A DNA stretch of 55,808 nucleotides from Welwitschia mirabilis (GCA_051453625.1 JBOZIK010000001.1:109917786-109973593), one strand, 5' to 3'; positions 34,866-46,650 are shown, counted from the stretch's first letter. Numbers and translations: made by a program. Notes: generated by a model from the letters alone, not told the origin.

Positions 34866-35962
34866 TGTTGCAAGTTGAATTGACCATATTTAACATCATG
34901 TTTGAAGTATATGTTTAGGCCCTTTTTATAGGTCTAATGTCTAAATTGATCACTTTTGATGTCAATAATCAAAGATAAATAATTAAGAATAATTTAAACT
35001 AAAACTAAGTAATTATAAAGTATTTGAGAAAAGAACATGGCATGCAATGATTGATACAGATATCATGATTTGAAGATCAAGTTTTGAACTCATCATAACA
35101 AATTCTATCTAATACAAGAAGAGAAATATTCCTCGTAATACTACAAAATGAGGAATCTTATCCATCCTACCTAGAATATGTGAAAAAATTTACCTAATAC
35201 AAGAACAAAAATATTTTATCTAATGCTAAAAGATGAGAAATCTTATTCATCCTATTTAAGCTACATGATAAACATTACAATCATCCCATTGCAACTACCA
35301 CTTATCATCATAAGATAAAATCTCTTAAACATCTTAATCCTATCATCTCATATAAAAGGTCCTTGATACATCATTTGTAAGCATCTCTCTGTATCAATCA
35401 TTGTTATGATAAATTGGTATTCAATTGAGCAAGCATTCCATCTAGATTTAAAGAGAAGCTTACCTTAGTGTTAGGCTATGTTTCCTCCATGAAGGGATGA
35501 CTACTTTTAAAGTCGATGTAAGACATTTTTGTTAATAAAATATCAATCTTTTAATGCTATTTTTCATCTTATTCTCTTTATATTTATGTTGGATACAATT
35601 AAAATGACATTAATTTGTAATTGATACAGATTATAAGGATCAATCTAAATGATAATAAATTAGTTAAATTGGTTAAAACTTGAATTTAGTATTGCATTGG
35701 ATTTCTATTTATCACATATCATCATCATCATCATTGCATTATTATCATTTCATTCTTATTGATAAAATATAAAATATATCTTCTTTATTGTAAATAAATT
35801 TCCTAAACTCTCTACTAGTATTTTTTCCTAGTTTATGATAATTGAGTTAATCCCATTATATAAGTGTGTTTTTTTGTAAAGTTATGATAATATTTTTAGG
35901 ATTTAAACTTAAAGATTGATTAAAATATTTTAAATAAAATAACACAAATTCACACTACAACA
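34866..35962 (+). repeat. element A 5' LTR
   Basis: Starts TGTTGCAAGTTGAATTG and ends CACACTACAACA. It contains ATATAAAAGG at about 35349 as a possible TATA element, and an 86-bp internal duplication (35101-35272). It matches 38719-39832 throughout, apart from a block of about 50 bp present only in the right LTR (about 38905-38970). Confidence 0.75.
35101..35272. repeat. 86-bp direct repeat inside element A LTR
   Basis: AATTCTATCTAATACAAG at 35101 and AATTTACCTAATACAAG at 35187 open two similar units, each containing GATGAGAAATCTTAT-like and CATCCTA words. The same pair occurs in the right LTR at 39018 and 39103, so the duplication is older than the insertion. Confidence 0.6.
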
Positions 35963-35964
35963 TC

Positions 35965-35983
35965 TTCACAACATTGTCATGGA
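35965..35983 (+). other. element A primer-binding site, decayed tRNA-Asp type
   Basis: TTCACAACATTGTCATGGA starts two bases after the LTR, exactly where B's primer site starts, and is followed in both by GA/AG-rich sequence. It aligns without gaps to the tRNA-Asp complement TTGGCGCCGTTGCCGGGGA, with five transitions and three transversions. Confidence 0.55.
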
Positions 35984-38718
35984 GAAGTTCAATAGAGTTT
36001 AGAAGATTTATTTTTACTATTCAAGTAATTTATTTAGTTTCAAGTTTTTTACTTGTACAATGTGTATATTTAATTTTGTTTTTGTTTTCTTAGTTTATCT
36101 TGCACTTTTAATTTTTTTAGTTTATGTTTCACTTTTTATTACTTACTTTTACTTTATTTTAATTTATAGTAGTTCTCATTTATATGTTATTTTTGGTTTT
36201 TCTTTCTATGTAATCTTAAGGATGCTACTATTATAAAATGTTTTTAATCTATACTTTTCTTTTTCAATAATATAGATGATCATCACACTCACCTCCTTCC
36301 TCTTTACTTTTGTTAGCTACTTCCATGGATAAAAGAATACTACAATAAATTTCCATATTAGAAATAAAAATTTCTATTTTAGGAATAAGAGAAAGATATT
36401 ACATGAAATCTTTAAAGAAAGAAGAAAAGAGTTGTTAATGAACAATGATGTTGAAACTAGGAAATGGGACTCTTCCTTCTTATTAACCTTTCTTTTTTTC
36501 TTATTCTTTTTATCCTTTACGTAGGACTAATGATGATTACGTTTAATATTTTAGAGCTCCTACCTCATTTAAAAAATAATTCTATAATTGATTGAGAATA
36601 TCTCAATCACCTCTCATAGAGGAATATGAATAAGAAATATATTTCTTATATCCATCAAGTTATTATAGCCATTAAAGTAATTATGATTATTAACTTCATG
36701 ATTTAATAAAAGAACTTAACAAAATATAATAGACTACCAACAAAATCATTATAGATTTTATAAGCATACATTAACAAATAGTGTTAGAAAATGAAATATC
36801 TCAAGGTTCTCTTGTAATATAAAATTATGATGCTACATCAACATGTCTACTATCTCTCACTTGAGAATGAGGAGAAAAACATCAAATTTGCTCTACATAT
36901 TAAAAACTTATATTTTTGTAATGAACTCTTAGGAAGATATCTAATATGAAGTTAATGATGTTTCAACTCACTAATTAAATAAGAATGATGAAGATGATGA
37001 TTCATCAAATGATGATATAGAGATACTAGATTATATTCCCATTATCCACTTGCATTTTGAAAACCAATGTGACAAACAGGAATCAATTCTAAATAAATCT
37101 AAAAATTTCTCAACCTATGATGAACATAGTGATTTACATTTTTCTTTGTGAAATTTTTGATGTGTCTAATAACTTAGAGAGTGATAACAATGCAATAAGC
37201 TTATGATGTAGAGAATGAAAAAAATGAGAATAAGGAAGAATTTATCGAGATTTAACAAAGTATAACAAATGATAAAGTTCTTACATCTCATGAAGTAATC
37301 AAACTTGAAGAGTCTAATCCTATCAAAAATATTTCTTCATCTCTTCCACTTATGCTCCCTATAGAAAACCAAAATATTATTCGTTATTTTATTTTTAATT
37401 CCACATGATCTTATAATTTTAAAAAAATGAATTAGAAATCCTTGAAATTTTAAATTAGAGAAAACCTTACCTTCTTGATGTAAATCCAAGTTTTGAGTTA
37501 AATCTTAGGGAATTCATTAGTCTTACTAAACATGACATAATCAATCTTGTGAATTCATTATTTGAGTAGTTCCATTGATGACCCATGTAATGATAATCAT
37601 ATTTTGCATTAATTTAATAAGAGATTATTTTTTTGATGAAATTTATCAATTCTTAATCTCTTATTTAACTTGTAAAATTTATATTATTAAGGTGTTATTA
37701 ATTTATTTCTTTTACCACTAATTGATTTTATTCATTAATAATCATATTCTTTTCATGTTTGATGAATTGATTTCTATATAGTTTAGTCATTATTTTTCTA
37801 AAAAGGTACAATGCAATAAATATGTTGGAATATCTAATTTTTTGGCACAAGTATAAATGTAAAGTAAATGAACTATATTTTACTTAAAAAATTAATTTAG
37901 TGGAGCCTCTTTTCTTAAGAAGATTTCTACCTCTTATCCTTACATCAATATAATCATTCAAATAGTCTTTCTTTTTTTTTTTAACATTTATTAACTTGAT
38001 TTTATTTAGTTTTTCTTTATGTAGTATGTTTAATCATTTCAGGCTTTTGCAATTTATGGATGGTCAATTAGATTTCCATAAATTGAAAGGAATTCAAATG
38101 CCTACAAACTCTTACTTTTATTTATTTTCTTTTCTTTGATTTTATTTTAGTTTTTTCTTCTTGTAGTATGTTTAAGCTAAAGTTGCTTTAGCTTACTTTT
38201 ATTTCTTTTCTTTTCTTTTCTTATTTTATGCTAGTGTGTTTTCATCTTGTACTTTATCTCTTTTTCTTGATGTACTATCATAATATTTTATATGCTAAAT
38301 TACCTTGTATGTTTTTACTTCTTGAATTTTGCTTTTTATGTTACAACCCTTAAAATTTTAGCTTGTTCCTTTTGATAATTATATGTAAACTTACTTCATG
38401 AAATAAATTTATCTACCTCATGGGAGGGAAATCTTTAGAATTATCAAAAGATTAGCTCTAATTAAAATAAATTTGTATATTGAAAATATGTTTTTGATAA
38501 AACTAAAGCCATAGTTCTATATTTAATGAATAATTTTTCATTACGTTTAATTGGAATATATTTTTGATATGTTAAAATGAGATGTACTCTATGTTTAATA
38601 ATGTAAGACCATTTCTAATTAGGTGTTATTTTTTGTTCCTTTTTCAATTTGGATTACTTATATTATTTTCCTCTCTCTTTATTAGGGATTGACAAAAATT
38701 CTTAGTAAGAGGCTATTA
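35984..38718 (+). pseudogene. element A interior with acidic-protein relics
   Basis: The first 200 bases match the leader of element B (ATTTTTACTATTCAAGTAA and what follows). After that, pieces of open frame can be read, such as DEDDDSSNDDIEILDYIPII followed by HLHFENQCD and STYDEHSDLHFSL at about 36970-37150, and LLDVNPSFELNLREFISLTK at about 37480-37540. They are acidic and hydrophilic, with stops and frame changes between them. They do not match gag, protease, RT or integrase. Their origin is unknown: a highly changed gag or a captured sequence are both possible. Confidence 0.4.
38174..38194. other. perfect 9-bp hairpin
   Basis: AAGCTAAAG, loop TTG, CTTTAGCTT. It lies in T-rich sequence of element A's interior. 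No function is evident. Confidence 0.45.
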
Positions 38719-39832
38719 TGTGAGCCACATTGGACATATTTAACATCATGTTTAGTGTGTGTTTTTAGGTTCTTTTTTTTATGTCTAATGTTTAATGATT
38801 TTTAATATCAAGGATAAAAGATAAAGAATTAAGAATAAGTTGGATCNNNNNNNNNNNNNTAAGTAATTATAACACATTTGAGAAAAGCATATGGCATTTG
38901 ACAGTGATAGAAGAGACACATGGTAGTAATATGGTAGTAATACTGAAGACAATGGTAATAGCATTGGTTGGTAGGGGAATCATGATTTAAAGGTCAAGTG
39001 TTGGACTTGTTATGATAAATTCCACCTAACACATGAAGGTAAATATTTCACCTAATTCTACAAGATGAGAAATATTATTCATCTTACATAGTATATATGA
39101 CAAATTTGACTTTACACAATAAAATGAAGATTTTGCCTAATGCTGTAAGATGAGAAATGTTATTCATCCTATCCTAACTACATGAAAAACATTATAATCA
39201 TCCAATTATAACCAAAACCCTACCCTATCCTGTAAAAGTGTCTTAATCCTCATTTATAAGCATACTTCATGCATGAATTATTCTTATGATGAATTAGATT
39301 CAAGTGAGTACGGAACCCATCAATATTAAGAGAGGATCTTGCCTTGGTATTGGACTATGTTTTCTCATGGAGGAGTAACTACTATTAAAGTGAATTTAAA
39401 ACATTAAATAATTAATTTTTTATGCTATTTATTATCTTATATTCTACATAGTTTATGTTGATTTCAATTAAAATGAAATTAATTTGTAATTAATATATAT
39501 TATAAGGGATAATCTAAACGACAATCATTCAGTTAAGTTAGTTAAAACTTGCATTTAAGATTGCATTACATTTTCACTTATTATATTTCTTCATCATCAT
39601 CATTGTATTTTTATCATTTCATTATTTTTTATAAAATATAAAAATATATCTTCCTTATTAAAAATCAATTTCCTAAACTATATACTAGAATTATTTACTA
39701 GTTTATGACATTAATATTAACCCCATCATGCAAGTGTATTTTGATGCAAAGTTGTGATAATATTTTCAATTGTTGAACTTAAATATTAATTGGGATATTT
39801 TGAATAAAACTTCAAAAATTCACATTTCAACA
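38719..39832 (+). repeat. element A 3' LTR
   Basis: Starts TGTGAGCCACATTGG and ends CACATTTCAACA. It matches the 5' LTR in order over its whole length, and includes a 13-N gap (38847-38859). TCCTA follows it directly, the proposed right copy of the target duplication. Confidence 0.75.
38847..38859. other. assembly gap (13 N)
   Basis: Undetermined bases inside element A's 3' LTR. Confidence 1.
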
Positions 39833-39837
39833 TCCTA

Positions 39838-40049
39838 AAAGGGGACTAAGCTCATAGGCCATGTCTTTACCTTTAACCACTAGCCCAAGGCTAGAACAAG
39901 ATATACAAGTTAAACTGTTGCTATCTTAATAAAGATATACTTCATTCTTATTACATTGATTTATTATCAAGCTTCTTTATTATTTTAATTTTTAATGTTC
40001 CTCATTAAATATTAAGTTGAATTATAATTTAATCATTTTGAAAATTACA
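39838..40049 (+). repeat. element F 3' LTR, second part
   Basis: It matches 30130-30339 of the 5' LTR: GGCCATGTC.TTA.CTTT, CTAG, then AATAAAGATATACTT, TTTTAATTT.TAAT and ATTTTGAA, ending TTACA. The total right LTR of about 415 bp agrees with 421 bp on the left. Confidence 0.7.
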
Positions 40050-42480
40050 TTCTATTTTCACTATTAAAAAAAAGGAAAAAGAAAGGAAAAGAATTATTCT
40101 CCATGAAACTATACTTCTCTTTAGACCCCTTTCTCCAAGTTTAACTAGTAAATTTGTAATTAAAAATTAACAAAACTAGACTCATGATATGGCTTCTAAA
40201 AATTTCCTTCATCAAATTTTTATATTTATAAACACATTTTCTAAGATCACACTTTAAATGTAAAAACTCTTCATTTTGTTTAGAGTTATTATACTATAAT
40301 ATTAGACTAAAATTACTATTAGTAATATTTGTTTTATCTTCATTGAATTATAGACTTATAAAGAAAATATCATTAAAGTTTTATTAATATTTAATAAGTT
40401 ACAATCTTCCTAAATTATGTAATCATTTTTTGGAAAAAAGAATTTTATCTGTATAAGAACATAAAAATCTATATGTAAATATAAGCCCCTATGGTTAAAA
40501 GAGTTAATATAAAAACCTAAAATTATTAGTCTATGAAATTTAAAAATGAATTTTAATTAATAAAAATATACATTAATTATAAAAATTAATGAAAAATATA
40601 GATTTAAAATAAATAGACTTAATGAGCCTTAGGATAAACATTTATGACTACCTACTATAAATGAGTTTGAGGATTAGATAATCCATTCTAATAAAACGAT
40701 TCTAATTCATATGTGATGCATAATTAAACTATCAAAATAAATTAATTATTCAAAAGGAAACATGAATACCTAAACATTATAGTGAACCCCCTATTTACTT
40801 GACCAAAATTTTCCATTGATAACCTCATCAATCACACACATAAAGAGACCTCTAAAATTTCTTTATTATCTAGGTTTGAATCAAATGGAAAGAATAATTT
40901 TAATAGAATAAAATTATAAAACCTTATGTAATGACATAATGCAATATTATGCCCTATATTTATGATTAGAGGCTCCCACTTAATGAAGATATAATGAATC
41001 CCTAAGCTCCAAGATACTTAGCTCCAATTTTCAATATCCAAGCTTCAAGATATAGGTCACAAGCTATAAGCTCCAATATCCACACTCAAAAACAAAAGCT
41101 TAAGGATATAAAAGAAAAAGATGGAAGAGTGAGAAGAGAATTTGATAGCATGCTCTTACCTAAAAATGAAAAATTTATTTTTAAGAGACTAAATGACTCT
41201 ATTTAAAGTAAATGATAGATTAAAAGTCATTGATTAATCGGTTATAAACTATGTACAACATTTTACTCATAATCTATTATCATCACCTTAAAGGATATGA
41301 GTTTAATGACATTGAGTTGGATAAGATTGATCAATAACAAGTTGGTTGATCTTGGGAGATAAGTACATTAATGTATCAATCACAAAACAATATCATATTT
41401 ATGACTCAAAGACTTAACTAGGATGAGTAATTCTCTTTTGTTGACTAGCAAGTTAATTGCATACATCATTTTCTTATGCTAGTTCCTTCTTAATCCTTCA
41501 TAGGGTTACAACCATATTAATCAATTTAAAACATTCATTTAAAAATGTGTAATATGCATTAAAAGAATATATCTTTTCCTGTGCACTAATTTTAAAATAC
41601 CATGTGTTACAATTAGATAAATGTTTTTAAATTTAATGAATAATAAAATGAATATCCACTCATTCATTCTTTTTGATTTATTGATAAGAATGCATGTAAT
41701 TAATTCACATGCTCATTAATTTCCTAATCCATAAAATCTTTTAACACAAAATATAAGAAATAAAATTTCATAAAATAGTGTATTACACTCAAATTCTTAT
41801 CTAATTTTTTTTAATTAACTATATTAACTATTTATTTTTACTAAGTAATTTTACTTTTTTTAAACTTGAATGAGATAGATGAATAAATGAGTAGTATAAA
41901 TATTTAACATGACATTTACATAAACATTTATTTATTATTTTAAACCTTCTTGTAGGGTTCTTAATTGAATAATTTTACCATGTAAATTGGATTCCCTTTA
42001 CATAAATGAAATTATTTGATTTTAACTTTTGGATAGTGCTTTCTTAATTAATTTTTCTATGAAAAATAAAAATTTTCATAAAATAGTTATCAAAAGCATA
42101 AAAAAATAATATATATTAATATTAACTGATTAATATATTATATAAAAATCCATATTTCAAAATTAATCATAAAGTATATCTTTTACATAAGAAACAATAC
42201 TAGAAATTATGGTTATATAACTAAAAACTATTTTCTATTAAACCTCAAATTACATTAGGGTTTCATGTAAAGACTAAAAAAGAAAGAAATGTTATTTAAT
42301 CATAAGATTAATATATCTAATATTTGAGTAATTAAAGGTTATAAGATATGGAATATAACATTTCTATATGTTTAATCTAATTATGATTACAAGTTATGCA
42401 ATAGTATTTTTTGAATTTTTCTTTAAACTCATATAATTAAATATTTAATGATTTATAAAGTTTAGATGATTGATATATGC
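40050..42480. other. AT-rich stretch between elements F and B
   Basis: No gene or LTR recognised apart from a small repeat cluster at 41003-41081. Confidence 0.45.
41003..41081. repeat. short degenerate repeats built on AAGCTCCAA
   Basis: AAGCTCCAAGATAC, TAGCTCCAATTTTC, AAGCTTCAAGATAT, AAGCTAT and AAGCTCCAATATCC follow one another over 80 bases. GATATAAAAG comes about 20 bases later. Confidence 0.45.
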
Positions 42481-44055
42481 TGTAAGTCCAATTGATGATA
42501 TTTAACATCATGTTTAGAGTATGTTTTAAGCATATTTAATATGTTTTCAAGCTGAAAAAGAAGAATATGGAGCTCAATTAAGATGATAATAAGGAACACC
42601 AAATTTGAAGACAATAAACCATTTTCTAATGTAGTTTATGCTTCCCAACATTTTATATAACATCATGAACATAGTGTAGAATGATGGGTGATAACCAAAA
42701 GGTTAGAGGATCAAGGAAAAACTATTGTCCATCTCATCATCTACATGATGGTTAACAAGATAACTAATAGGATCAATAAATAGTGAGATCGGTTTACTAC
42801 TGATTGTCATCCATCCTATCCTCTAGATGATATTCTAGAGAATGATAGAAATTAGAGTAATTAAAATACATTTTAAATATTAATCTAAAACATGACAAAG
42901 TACATCATCAAACTCAACTCCTTTAGAAAAGATAATAACATGTTAATTAATCTAGAAACCTTGATCAAGTTTAATCGAATGCTGATCTTCATCAATATAC
43001 TTGAAAAAGGTGAAGTAAGACTAGTTTTATTAGAAAATAAATTCATAGGCCAACAAAGAAGCCAATTATAATATAAGAAAGCATAAAATATCGAAGATGA
43101 CTTCTTGTCCTCCTCATCGTCTAGGTGACACCTAGGACAACTAGCAAGATTATAAGAAGTATAACTTATAAATTGATATTTAATAGTTATGCACCTAGTC
43201 ATCTAGATGAAACCTACCAAAAGCTAAAACTCAACTTTCATCAAGAAGGCATGTGGAGGATAAGAAATCATTATAAGAAAAGATTAACCATCATCCACAA
43301 TATCATCTAGATAAAAAAATAATATTCATAATGAATAAGAAATAAACTCCATTAGTTATGGAATCATTTTTATAATTACCTCTAGTTTGCTACTACTCTT
43401 TAGTGATTCTGATTATTATTCCAAGTTCATAAATATACCTCTTATATTCCTTAATTCTCATCTCTAGTGAATTAATTATTCTTGTGATGATTTTAGGATC
43501 AATTAAGTAAGGGATTTATCCTAGCTATAGAGAAGGGTGTTTCTTGATATTGGGTTGTATATTCTTCATTGAGGAGTTCTTACTTTATAAAAGGATGTAA
43601 ACATTTTGATTAATGATGTTATTGATTAAGGTATTCTTTCAAAAGTACTTTTTCATCTTCCTTATAGTTTATGTTAATTACATTTAAGTGATTGTTATTT
43701 GTAATAGGTATAGATTATGATGGCCGACCTAGATGATAACAAGTTGGTTTAGTTGGTTAGGATTTCCATTTAGGGTTGCACGTCATATTTGCATCTTGCA
43801 TTCATCCATTGAATAATTACATTTTTATTAATTTATTATTTTAAATTTAAAATAGGAAATCATTTTAGTTTTATTCTTTTTAATTAAAATAATCTTCTAA
43901 CTTCCTACTTATAATTCCTCTCTAAAGTAAGACATTTGAGTTAACTTCCATATACTAGTATGTTTTGTATGAGTTTTATTAATGTTTATAGGTATTAAAG
44001 AGAAATATTTATTTGAATAAAGTACTAGATTGATCACATGATTCACACTCCAACA
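42481..44055 (+). repeat. element B 5' LTR
   Basis: Starts TGTAAGTCCAATTGATG, continues ATATTTAACATCATGTTT as in element A, and ends TTCACACTCCAACA. At 1575 bp it is about 470 bp longer than A's LTRs. The extra part carries five copies of a TCATCTAGATGA-like palindrome (42737, 42819, 43117, 43199, 43303). The last third, with AGAAGGGTGTTTCTTGATAT and GATGATAACAAGTTGGTTTA, matches A again. Confidence 0.75.
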
Positions 44056-44057
44056 AA

Positions 44058-44076
44058 TTGGTGTCATTACTAAGAA
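44058..44076 (+). other. element B primer-binding site, tRNA-Asp type, deaminated
   Basis: TTGGTGTCATTACTAAGAA aligns without gaps to the tRNA-Asp complement TTGGCGCCGTTGCCGGGGA. All eight differences are C-to-T or G-to-A. It lies two bases after the LTR's terminal CA. Confidence 0.75.
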
Positions 44077-44638
44077 GGAGTTCCAGGAAGCTTAAAAGGT
44101 TGATTTTTACTATTCAAGTAAGAAATATAATTTAAAAATATTTACTTATGTAGTATGTACATATATATTTTCTTCTTTATAGGTTATTTTACACTTTTAC
44201 TTTTTTAGTTTAGATTTATTTTTAAATTTTTGTTAGTTTTTCTTTTATTTAAACTTGAAAATTATCATAATTTTCAACAAAATTCATTTGCATTTTGTGT
44301 TACCTTCACTATTAGTATAACCTCCTCCTTATACTTCATGTGATCTACAAGGGAGCGTTTCAACTGGATGTAAAGAAGTTTATTTTAATTTTCTATGGAA
44401 ATGTAATAAAATGTTCACATATAAAAAACATCATCAGGAGAAGAAATTTGTTAGCCAAAAAATTAGAAAAGGGTTAATAAACTTTAATTTAATAACTCAA
44501 GGTAAGAAGATTTCATTTCAATCTAGAATAAAGAAAGACAATTTTTGTACTTTTCACATTTCTAAAAGTGAATTTTTTAAATCATCTTCCTGTTCAAATC
44601 CCACATGTAAAATATTTTTTACTTCTAAACTTTTAAAA
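44077..44638 (+). other. element B leader
   Basis: The leader shares ATTTTTACTATTCAAGTAA with element A. An open frame from 44411 runs in phase into the gag start proposed at 44639 but has no domain of its own. Confidence 0.5.
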
Positions 44639-45830
44639 ATGTCTACCTCTACTTCTACTCCTACTTCCACCTTAGCTTTGAAGGAACTAATAGCTCAAAG
44701 ATAAAAAGAGATCCAAAACCCATTTAGCCTACCCAATGGAGATGGTTTAGACTTAAAACCTTTTAATCCTATCCTACCTTCTTAAGAGAAGATGAAGAAG
44801 ACTCCTTTTAACACTTATCTTAAATACAACAATTCATTCTTACTTAAAGAAATGAAACAAATAAGGCAATTGATAGGAATTACATAATCAGTTTTCCTTT
44901 TATCCTTATACGTAAGGCTAAAAATTAGTTAAAAACTATCCCATATAAAATATTTAAGACTTGGAGCCAAGTTTAAGATTCCTTCATAAAATGTTTCATG
45001 AGTGAAACAACCCTGATAAAAAGAAAAAAAAAAACCATAAACTTTAAACAACAACCTCATGAGGATTATGCTATAACTTATGAAATATTTTTAATTATTA
45101 TCTCATCTAATTATATAGATGAATTTTTAAGAATAAACTCATTAACTACTTCTATAGTGGATTGAAAAACCAAACTAAGCACCTAGTAGATTTTGCATGT
45201 GGGGAAAAAGGCTTTTTAAAAACTTTTAGAAGTATTGACCTAAACAACCATTAAAGAAACTAAAATAATAGGACAAATGTTGAAAGTCATTAATAAAGTA
45301 TAACATTAAGAGAAAAATAACTCTATCAATCTAATTCAAGGTCTTATCAACACATTAGAAATCTATACCAAGGCCTTGGCTGATGCTAAAATGTTAAATT
45401 AATAACCTTAATCATTAATAGCTTAGTCTCCTTTTAAAATATGTAAAGACAACTCCAACATGCAGAAAAATGATCTATGAAGAAACTTATGCATTTAATA
45501 AAAGATGTAATATTTCTATAGGTAATCCATAATTTCAGTTATGAAATATGAGACCACAACTATCCTTTAGATCCTCTTTTGACAATAGATATAGAATCAG
45601 CAACTTTAAGTTTATTAATGTTTAATCTAATAACTTTAAATCAACTATTCCAACTATGTCAAGAATGATTCTCATAGAGAGTTATTAAGGAATTAAAGAA
45701 ACTACAAGAGGCTATTAACAATAATATGAAGAATCTTATAAGTATATTTTAATAAACCATCTTAGAGAATCAAAGACCTCAAGTCTTCCTTGCATTACAA
45801 ACTATTTTCAACCAAAATAAAATGGATTGA
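44639..45830 (+). pseudogene. element B gag
   Basis: A start MSTSTSTPTSTLALKELIAQ is followed by a stop. Later pieces are IRKAKN-stop-LKTIPYKIFKTWSQV (usual LxdxAxxWL...ITTWEEL), DSFIKCFMSETTLIKRKKK (usual FLxRFFPPxKT), then a weak ILHVGKKAFLK stretch. Near 45690 the frame reads LKKLQEAINNNMKNL and, after stops, ENQRPQVFLALQTIF. This matches the coiled-coil-like linker and the proline-rich segment after gag in Athila-type elements. In life the protein forms the particle shell and binds RNA. Order and spacing make the assignment good despite many stops. Confidence 0.68.
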
Positions 45831-46369
45831 AAGATAGTGATATGAAGTGATCATGATACAACTACCGATGAGATAATACATACTTCTTATAACCAATATA
45901 ATTAAATAAATTATGATAACATAGAAATGCTTTATTAATCTAGCTTTTTCTTTAGTTTCTAAAGAAAAATCCAATCACAACATGACTAATTAAAACAAGA
46001 TAATAAAGCCTTAACTTCTTGGTTAGAAAGATTAAAGATTAATCCTACCTATGATTATTATCTTAAGGTAATTGTATAATATGTGAGTATCAACCTAACT
46101 TTCTAGAAAATATTTTAAGATAATTCTAGATATAATAAAATCTAAAAGGACTTAGTTAAGAAAAAATAAAAAAACTATACTAAATAGGGTATTCATTAGA
46201 CAATCCCTTTCTAACTTAATAGTATAAAAATGCTCAAAAATCAAATAACCAAGGGCTATACTAGCTAGTGTTCTTTTAGAAAAAAGCAAAAATATCAAGA
46301 AATCACTAATAGGCATATGAGCAAGTGTCAAAATTATGTCATTGTACATTTACAAATTGTTTAGATTGG

Positions 46370-46650
46370 AAAATAGGACTAAATTAACAAAAATTGTATT
46401 AGAACTAACTAATTCAACTCTTAGAAAATTAATTAGAGTTATTAAGGATTTGATCCTATAAATTTAAGAGGTATTTTACCCTATAGATGTAGTCATTATT
46501 AATGTTGAATACAAGGGAGGATAGCATTACTTTTAAGAAGATATTTTTATGTAATAGTCCATTACATTATTGACACATGAACAAGAATGATGGAATGCCA
46601 TGTAGGGAATAAGAAATTCATTATTAGAGGAGTTGATGTGGTTGAAAAAG
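46370..46650 (+). pseudogene. element B protease C-terminal remnant
   Basis: KIVLELTNSTLRKLIRVIKD, then EVFYPIDVVIINVEYKGG, corresponds to the protease end where ITLQLADRS...GVIEDVLVKV is followed by FPVDFVVLDxE. The catalytic DLGAS region should be just upstream at about 46250-46340 but cannot be read. The LGRPFL motif is lost. Confidence 0.45.

Larger units (their letters stand above)
34866..39832 (+). mobile_element. gypsy-type LTR element A, without recognisable pol
   Basis: Two LTRs of 1097 and 1114 bp, both TG...CA, enclose only 2.76 kb. The LTR starts share ATATTTAACATCATGTTT with element B, and the ends share TTCACA followed by CAACA. The primer site and leader also match B's. The interior shows no gag, RT or integrase motif, only relics of an acidic protein. 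A is therefore best seen as a non-autonomous member of B's family. The insertion split F's 3' LTR. The flanking five bases, CACCA and TCCTA, differ from the CCCCA of F's other LTR mainly by C-to-T changes. The two LTRs differ by roughly a fifth, so the insertion is old. Confidence 0.75.
29919..40049 (+). mobile_element. copia-like LTR retrotransposon F, interrupted by element A
   Basis: Two matching LTRs of about 420 bp bound a 4.3-kb interior. The left LTR is 29919-30339. The right LTR is 34663-34865 plus 39838-40049, split by the later insertion of element A (34866-39832). Just after the left LTR is TGGTTTTAGAGC, close to the initiator-Met primer site TGGTATCAGAGC used by most plant copia elements. 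Just before the right LTR is a purine tract. The interior holds a long array of ~26-bp repeats and one decayed zinc knuckle. I found no RT, integrase or RNase H, so F appears non-autonomous or has lost pol. I could not confirm a target-site duplication (flanks TGACA and TTCTA). Confidence 0.72.
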
